From assembly GCA_947652605.1 (NCBI GenBank), contig OX393577.1, positions 1,736,868 to 1,800,867 on the forward strand: a DNA stretch of 64,000 nucleotides. Direction: 5' to 3'. The notes under the pieces are model-generated. The model had not been told where the DNA came from. It saw only the letters and a list, made by a program, of their open reading frames with translations, and ran no database searches. The position numbers and the translations under genes are program-made. Within the stretch, counting starts at the first letter, position 1; every line of letters starts with the position of its first letter. The DNA comes from Elmis aenea (taxonomy: Eukaryota > Arthropoda > Insecta > Coleoptera > Elmidae). Positions 10,392 to 19,300 of this stretch are shown one piece after another.

Positions 10392-13300
10392 CTAAAACAA
10401 ATGAGGATCACATTAATTTAATATCACCTGCTTTATATGAAATTTCGAAAACAAAAAAGTTATATTGCAATAATTTACAGCACAGCTGTCCTTCCCTATA
10501 AAGGGTGATTGATTGGGACAGTGTTTTAGAAATATGGAGAATGAGAAATGAAATTCTGGTTATGGCCATAATGGCATATGATCGGTTTAATGAATACTAG
10601 GAGATTTCATTCTTCCAACTGCAAAAAATTTGATTTTATTCGTTGAAATTTCTGTCTGGTCATTACAGTCAAATGATGATACCTCTCACTGAACACACGG
10701 CAAGTTCTTTCAATAATCTTGTTACATTCTCCATGAATATAAAATAAGTTTAAAATATCAGTTTGAATACTCTCGATTTTCCATATCCATGGTTACTTCA
10801 AACAAACGTGATAAAAGTGGTTTACAGTTATTATTATTGGCATTTGTTGTCATTTCCAAGGCCTACTATTTAAAAATGTTACAATTTTCTCTTAACTTTA
10901 TCAAAAATTCTTAATAACTTGAAAATTATTGCAGAAGGGTATGGGAAATGCTAATACAGATTGATGCAGAATGTAATTTTGCATTAGAAAATGAAAAAAA
11001 AAGTTTGGGCATTGTATTTGAAAAAAAAACGAGTTTTAGTGGTCTGAACTTGTATTTAAAAAAAAAAAAAAATTTTGGACACCCTATAAGTAATGCATCG
11101 ATTGCAAAAATTCCAGTATAAACTCCAAGATTTCTTGTATGTATAGGCTCAATTTGAGCGTTTTCACTTCAAAAATGGCGGTGGTAGATAATATTAAGCA
11201 TCACAATGTAAATCAAAAAATTTTCAAAAAAGTCCAAAAATTTAAAAAAACGACTGCATAGGTATAGGAAATGCTAGCAAAAGTCCCTCTAAAATAACGT
11301 TTCACTCCAAAAATTCAATAAAAAATATACCTTCATATATTTCTAATGCACAGTCCCAACCAATCACCCTGTATAAAATCTTCCTTTACATACTAACACT
11401 AATTTATGTGAAAAGTTATGTTACGAGGTAAAAATTTCAAATACTCTACTTTTAAGTTGGTATCAATTAAAAAAAAAAGTGATTGGAAGAATTTGTTGTG
11501 TATTATATCCCAGCCTGCTAGTTTAATTTTTGTTGATTTAAAACAAAACTATGTAAAATTTTTATTCTCACTTCTACTACTGCACAAAAATGCTTTTAAT
11601 AAAAAATTAAAAGCTATTAATTTACTCACTTGAGTAAGCCTGAACTAGTTCTGATAACGTCTGGAATGTTTTATTAGTTGAAATGTAATATCCTCCATTA
11701 TCTAAAGGTTTAATTTTATAATGTTTTACGTGATATCCTCGTTGTTCTTCCCAGTCCTTTACAGATAGGGAATACCCATGTGGATTATGTTCAGATGGTC
11801 TAACTAAAAATGTGCCTCGGGGATTTTCCTCGGCGAGCAACATCTTATCTGCTTCCTTCCGTGATACGTTTTCAAAAAACCAGCTGAAAATATGTTATTT
11901 ATTATCAACAACTGCATAAAACATTTATTGATTAAACATTTTTAAAAGTCTTTTCCAGTATTCACCAACATTTTGTAAGATTTTTATTATTGGTAAACAA
12001 TTTTACAATGTTCTCCACAATAGAAACAAATAAACACAAATAAATTGTTTTTTTTAATTCGCATACAGGCCTAAAATATTATCTGAACAAGTTTTAAAGC
12101 CGCTATTTGAGAGGCCACAGCACACACGAAAGGAGAAAAACATTAATGTTTAAATCAGGGATGGAAAACGTAATGTAACGATACCCGATAACGTTATAAT
12201 AACGATTCAACTACAATTTTTTATACAATAACGTAACGATATTTTAGTAACGTTATATAACGTTTCATTAAAAGTTATTTTGTATCGTTATTCTCTATAA
12301 ATTAAATTTTTATATGGCGTTCTTTTTATTTTCAGCAGATGTAATATTTTGTTTGAGTTTTAGAAATTAAAATGAAAATAAAATATCTCAACGTAATTTT
12401 GTACTATTTTTTAAATTTACATTTACATTTACAGATCCCAAAAATAATTTCAGAGTTACAAATAAAAATTATTTTTATAACGTTATACAGGGTGGTGCTT
12501 TTTTCGATGCTCACCATTGCTATCTTGGAAACGGTAAGAGATACAAGGTCGGTTAGATCAGAGAAAAGTTGCACATTTTTATGGCGATTGAGAATCTGAA
12601 ATGAAATACTGGATATTTTGATTCGTTTTTGATTTATTACAAAAAAAAAAGAAAAATGTGATTTTAGAAAAATATTATTATCTTCCCTACCATTGACGCT
12701 ATTTCATTTAAACTTGATAACTGTATGTTTTTGACCGTCCTGGTTTTGATGACGTCAACAGAAATTTTCTAAGCCTTCTAGATTTCAAGTTGCGATAGTC
12801 AACTTTTTTATTTCTTAAGGCCGCCATATTAGATTTTTACACCATCAGACAAACAAAAAAATTAGCTTTCCAGATTTGTAACCAACATACTCTTTTTCTT
12901 TCAAAAAACTTGTTGAAATTTGAAAATTTGTATAAATAATCTATAAAATCGCGAATGTTCTGAAAAACAATTGAAATTATAATATAAATAAAAGTGACAC
13001 AGCATTTTATAGGTCTAATAAAATAACTAAATGACCATAATTTTAAAACACCAGATAAATAATTATTTAAATTGTTTAAAGTGCTCGCCGTTATGTATGA
13101 TGTAGTGGTTAGTTCTTAAATTTATTTTGTCCATTGCCTTTAGGATAGTTTGTCGCGAAATAGAGTCGAAAGCATTTTTGATTTTACGGCGAAGAAGTTC
13201 AATATTTTCCGTCAGGGTTGCATAAACAACATCAATGTAAAAGTAAACCATAGGCGTTAAACATGGCGATCGCGGAGGCCAATGAACAGGACCAAACGTA

Positions 13301-16300
13301 CCAAGTCATAAATTTTGAAAGCGTACATCTAAATTAATATCCTTTTACAATGCGGGCGTTGTGAGGACCAGCTCCTTCTTGCTGAAACTACTGATGATTT
13401 TGAATTGTTAATAATCGCAATTCGCCTAACATATCTTCTAAATATGTTTCAAACAATCTTAATTTCGTTATCATTAGACCAATAAAATGTTCTGTAGCTT
13501 TTATTTATATCATAGTTTCAATTGTTTTTCAGAGCATTCTCGATTTTATGAATTATTTACTCAAATTTTAAAATTTCAACAAGGTTACCAGTGATACGAA
13601 ACTCTTCGAAGAGGGACAGTTAGGGGCAGCCCCCACGGGGTACGTTCAAAAATTATTTTTTTTCGATCGCTTTAAACTGTTAATTTTCAGCGGTAATTTA
13701 TCGATGTACAAGGAACTGTGCTCTCTCGCGTCCGATCTCAATAAGCCGGATCTGATCTATCAGTTCATGCACCTGGCGAACCACAACGCCATCTGGAACT
13801 CTAAGAAGGGCGCAGCGTTCAATTTCTCGAGTATCGCCGAAAAATGCGGCGAACACTTGAAGCCGCACCTGCCGAAAATTATCCCGAAGCTGTACCGTTA
13901 TCAGTACGACCCGACTCCGAATCTCCAAGCCTCGATGCAGAATATATGGCACGTGCTCGTCCAGGAGCCACAGAAGATGGTAAAACCTCACGGCCGTGCT
14001 TCTGTCTGTGTGTGATACAGTTTTGGTTGCAGTTGGAGCAGTACCACGAAGAAATTCTGGCCGATTTGTTGGCGAATTTGAACTCGAGCCAGTACAGGGT
14101 GAGGCAGGCCTGTTGTATCGCCCTACAGGATTTCCTCAAGGGTGCAGGGAACAGGTCGATGGACGATCTGTGGAATAAGTTGTTCCGGGTCATGGACGAC
14201 CATCATGAAGCGACTCGCGTTATAGCTACTAAAACGACCAGAATTTTGAGTAAGGTGAGCGCATAAAAAAAAACTGAAGTAGCTGCCAGTAGCAGCTCCA
14301 CAGCCACTTCTTTATTTTTTCAAGTTTTTGCCCTTCGATATTTGTTTGTTTGTTCGTTCGTCGGTCGTCCTTCGTCGTTCGTCATTCTTCGGTCATCGTT
14401 CGTCGTTCGACGTTCTTCGGTCGTCGTTCGGCGTCCAACGGTCGTCGTTCGCCGCTCGACGGTCGTCGTTCTTCGGTCGTCGTTCGTCGTTCTTCGGTCG
14501 TCGGTCATCGTCAGACCGTCGCCAGACGGTCGTCGTTCTTCGGTCGTCGTTCGTCGGCCGTCGTTCTTCGGTCGTCGTTCGGCGTCCAACGGTCGTCGTT
14601 CGTCGTCCGACGGTCGTCGTTCGCCGCTCGTCGTTCGCCGCTCGTCGTTCGACGCTCGTCGGTCGTCGTTCGTTGGTCGTCGTTCTTCGGTCGTCGGTCA
14701 TCGGCCGTTGTTCGTCGTTCTTCGGTCGGCGTCCAACGGTCGTAGTTCGTCGTCCGACGGTCGTCGTTCGCCGCTCGACGTTCGACGCTCGTCGTTCTTC
14801 GGTCGTCGGTCATCGTCAGACCGTCGTCGTTCTTCGGTCGTCGTTCGTCGGCTGTTGTTCGTCGTTCTGCGTCCAACGGTCGTCGTTTTTCGGTCGTAGT
14901 TCGTCGTCCGACGGTCGTCGTTCGCCGCTCGACGCTCGTCGTTCTTCGTTCGTTGGTCGTCGTTCTTCGGTCGTCGTCCGTCGTTCGTCGCTCGACGTTC
15001 GACGGTCGTCGTTCGACGCTCGTCGGTCGTCGTTCGTCGTTCTTCGGTCGTCGTCCGTCGTTCTTCGGTCGTCGTTCGCCGCTCGACGTTCGGCGCTCGT
15101 CGTTCTTCGGTCGGCGTTCTTCGGTCGTCGTTCGTCTTCCGTCGTTCGTCGTCCGACGGTCGTCGTTCTTCGGTCGTCGTTCGCCGCTCGACGGTCGTCG
15201 TTCGACGCTCGTCGTTCTTCGTTCGTTGGTCGTCGGTCGTCGTTCTTCGGTCGTCGTCCGTCGTTCTTCGGTCGTCGTTCGTCGCTCGACGTTCGCCGTT
15301 CGACGCTCATCAGTCGTCGTTCGTCGTTCTTCGTTCGGCGGTCTTCGTTCATCGGTCGTCGTTCGTCTTCCGTCGGCCGTCGTTCAACGGTTGCCGTTCG
15401 CCGGACGTCATTCGTTAGTTTTTTTATTTATTTACATACAATTTACACATATAACTAAACAAGTTTTTTTAAAGAAAAAAGGTATCTTGGTTACCAATCT
15501 AAAAAGCTAATTTTTTTGTCTGTCTGATGGTGTAAAAATCCAATATGGCGGTCATAAGAAATAAAAAAGTTGACTATCGCAACTTAAAATCTAGAAGGCT
15601 TAGAAAATTTCTGTTGACGTCATCAAAATCAGGACGGTCAAAAACATACAGTTACCTACCAAGTTTAAATTAAATAGTGTCAGTGGTAGGGAAGATAATA
15701 ATATTTTTCTAAAATCACATTTTTTAGTTTTTTTGTAATAAATCAAAAACGAATCAAAATATCCAGGATTTATTTTCAGATTCTTAATCGCCATAAAAAT
15801 GTGCAACTTTTCTCTGATCTAACCGACCTTGTATCTCTTACCGTTTCCAAGATAGCAATGGTGAGCATCGAAAAAAGCACCACCCTGTATATCATAATGT
15901 ATGTAGCGTTATATAACATAACAATTCATTTTTTTAATGTTATTTATAACGTTATGTAATGAAAACAAATAATAAACAACGTTATACAATAACGTAACGA
16001 TTTAAAACGTTATTCCATCCCTGGTTTATATGCACCAGGTTTTGTTCTGACAAAAACCTGCTTTTGTAGCAACAATAATAATTTTGTTTAGTTATAAATA
16101 ATTATTCGTAAACGCAAAAAAGTTTATTTACTGTGTATCAATGTAATATATTGTAAAATACCGGGATGATTCAGTTTATATTTTACACTAACTCCTTAAC
16201 TTCTTTATTACAAAAATGGACCACGTCAAACATTATACAGGGTGTTTCTTAAATATTACGAAAAAATTCAGGAGGTGATTCCTTATCGAAAACAAAGGGG

Positions 16301-19300
16301 TGTCTTTCATATACAATTTTCAATTTTGTCCTTAGACGTCTCCTTTCGGAGTTACCCCCAAGGGGAGCAGTAAAATTAGGTTTTTATTTTATTTCTCAAA
16401 TTTGGATAAATGTAGGAGAATGTTATTTGGTAGATGTTGTTTTATACTTATTAAAAGGTTTCCCATAGTAACATTTTCAATCATTTTCCACCTTCACAGG
16501 GGATTGAAAACTGCTACCCCTGTTGTTTTTTTATCAAAACTTTTTGGTGGGTTAAAATTTAGCAACTTAAAATATTTTTTTTGAAAGCTTGATTCATTTA
16601 GAGACTTTTTTTATTCTTTAACTTTTATCACCTCCCGAATTTTTTCACATTTTTACGAAACACGCTGTACATTTATGAACTCCAACTCAACAAGCTAAAT
16701 GCATCCGGTGGCTTCCCAGTTTCGAGACATACCTAAGTAATTCAAAGTAAATTCAAAAACTTACTCTTCACTTTCGACACTAAGTTCAGAAGCCACAAAA
16801 TTTCCCGGTATCAGACCTTCCTGTCTCGAAGTTAAATGTACAACAGTCCACCAGTCGCCATCAGAATCGTCGACGACTTCCATTCTATCACCTTTTCGAA
16901 AAGACACGTCACTGACATCGCGTGCAGTATAATTGTAAAGTGCAACAACGACCCGTCCTCTCGTAAGCAAAGGCCTGGTCGGAGTTGGATTTGGACGGAT
17001 GATGTCTCCATGATTTCTGTATGTATCCGATATCCCTCTTGCTTCTAAGCCTCCAATGATTTTGCCTGAAAAAAATTTAAATAACTTAATAGGGTCTGTT
17101 ATTGTTACATGACGCTTAGGATTAAGTCCATCATTGACATATTTTACTTTGCATTTTTATTATTGATAATTACATAATGCCCAAAAAAATCCTAGCTCTG
17201 TAATTACTTAATTTTCACTAATAAAACGTTGGTGTTAACTACTGAATATTTAACGAGTGGCAAGCCTTTTTCAAGTATTTGACTTAACATAAATAAAATC
17301 TTTTTAAAACATATTCGGTATTAAAAATTAATTTTTAGTATTTTTAAATGACACATTATTTAGAAGCCTTAAAGTTCTCTATCATGTGATAACATAATTA
17401 GGTATCTTTATTATAAGCAAACATTCGACGAACCAAAGTGCATATTCTAAAAATATTTTCAAGTGATAAAAAAGTAGTAAAAAGTGATAAGTAGCCTTCA
17501 AATTACTGTCAAGAACGGAAATGCAATACAGATATTAATTTCTGTCGTTGAAATATGTTTGTCACAGGTTTTTGATTAATCTGTTTGCTTATTTCATAAA
17601 AAAGTTTCTCCCTAGGGATAATTAACTTATATATTCAGAAATAAGGAATTTAAGGGCTTTAAACGATACGATAAAAAGTATGGTGCAATTAAAAAAACTT
17701 TTTTTATACAAATTAGAGAAATTGGGACAATTTTTTTTTAAATTTTTTAATACTTAAAATTTTTAATTGTTTAAAAATTACTGTGTTTATAAAACCTTAG
17801 CTTTTCAATATTGCTGAATTAAATTTGTGGCCTTTTTTATTTATATGTACTGTGTTACTTTTATATAATTACTTTTTATATTTTTATTCAATGGTAAGAA
17901 AACATTTAAAGGTAGCAAGCTTAATCGATCAACAATGTTAAGTTATGACAAATGACAATAGATGTTAAAAATTGTTTTCATTTACATGAAACTAATAAAC
18001 TGAACAAAAAAGATAGGCAACCAACAAAGACGGTAAAAGTAAAGCGTCTAGTCTAGTCTATAACCTTGCCAACTAAGCTGTCTAGAAAGCAGTAAGAGAA
18101 ATTGTTATACAAAATGCGTCTTCTACAGAATTGCAACTAACAAGTGTTATAATAATGTATACGTTGTTCTATTTAATTTTTACAGTATTTGGACAAAGTT
18201 TTGCCCGTTTTTGTCAGTCTAAACCCGGTTCCAATTTTTTTCAGTTTGCTGTAACAATAAGGAAGGAAATGACGAATAAGCAACTTGGCGATAAAAATTT
18301 ATATCATGCGAACTATAAAACACAAACGGGTTTTTAGGTACAATTTAGTTTTACACTACTGGCACAATTAACTACTCTAAATGAAGAAGTTTTAAAAAAT
18401 CTAAACCAGTATCATGTAAAAACTTTTATCTGGCGTGTTTATATGCGGATGGGATTACATAAAAAGTTACGTATTACGATCAAGGATGAGAGGAAATGGC
18501 AACGTTTATAGTAATATATCTCCAATTTAGTACTAATTACAGACGATTAAAAATTTTGTTAGTATATTTGATTCTAATAGTTATAACCATTATTAATGGT
18601 TGTAATAAACCTTCTAGAAAACACTACTATCAATAAATGTATTTACAAACACTGCGTTGATTCGGCCTTCAATTATGTTATTTAATTATCACAGATTTTA
18701 ATTGGAGGCTTTGAATAATACTATACCAGCCATAAAACAAACATGCTTGTTCTATTTCTTCGGTTCATTACATAGATAAATATAAGCTTGGTTCAGCTTG
18801 TCACTTAAAACCAGGGATGGAATAACTTTTTAAATCGTTACGTTATTGTATAACGTTATTTATTATTTGTTTTCGTTACATAACGTTATAAATAACGTTA
18901 AAAAAATGAATTGTTATGTTATATAACGTTATATAACGTTACATAAATTATGATATACAGGGTGTTTCTTAAATAATGCGAAAAAATTCGGAAGGTGATT
19001 CCTTATTGAAAATAAAGTGGGGTCTTTTATATAACAATTTTTTCTTAGACGTCTCCTTTCGGAGTTACACCCCCCTAAAGGGGAGCGGTAAAATTAGGTT
19101 TTTATTTTATTTCTCAAATTTAGATAAATGTAGGAGAATGATATTTGGTAGATGTTTTATACTTATTAAAACGTTTCCCATAGTATTATTTTCAATCATC
19201 TTCCACCTTCATAGGTGGCTGATAAGTGCGACCCCTGTTGATTTTTAAATCAGAACTTTTTGGTAAGTTTAAATTTTGCAAATTTTTTTTTTTGTTACTT

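Larger units (their letters stand above)
12488..15887 (-). mobile_element. Long-TIR element with transposase remnant and captured ECM29 exons
   Basis: Bounded by TA at 12486-12487 and 15888-15889, with inverted arms of about 415 bp (12488-12905 and 15470-15887) beginning CAGGGTGGTGCTTTTTTCGA. Between the arms lie a decayed DDE transposase (minus strand), an ECM29 exon cluster (plus strand) and a CpG-rich minisatellite. The transposase remnant makes this a degraded autonomous-type copy that also carries host gene DNA. Confidence 0.9.
12156..16023 (-). mobile_element. hAT-type element copy A (CAGGGATGGAA family)
   Basis: Ends CAGGGATGGAAAACG and ATTCCATCCCTG; flanking 8 bp GTTTAAAT (12148-12155) and GTTTATAT (16024-16031) are a target duplication with one mismatch. 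The outer sequence is rich in AACGTTATAACG-like motifs. It is the inverted relative of copy B at 18812-20610: the left 332 bp here match the reverse complement of the right 333 bp there. No hAT transposase is present. Its interior from 12488 to 15887 is a separate TA-flanked element. Confidence 0.92.
11884..16764 (-). other. Src64B intron 2 with nested transposons
   Basis: This 4.9-kb intron is mostly transposon: a hAT-type element at 12156-16023 (itself carrying a long-TIR element, an ECM29 fragment and a minisatellite) and a 430-bp TA-flanked element at 16238-16667. The remaining AT-rich sequence shows nothing recognisable. Confidence 0.85.

Noticed and set aside
13698..14193. Minus-strand frames over the ECM29 exons
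   Set aside because: Shadows of the plus-strand ECM29 fragment, which has splice signals and clear family motifs.
14328..15510. Long Arg/Ser-rich and Thr/Asn/Asp-rich reading frames on both strands
   Set aside because: They are open in nearly every frame because the TCG-based repeat cannot make stops; no start context, domain or splice support.
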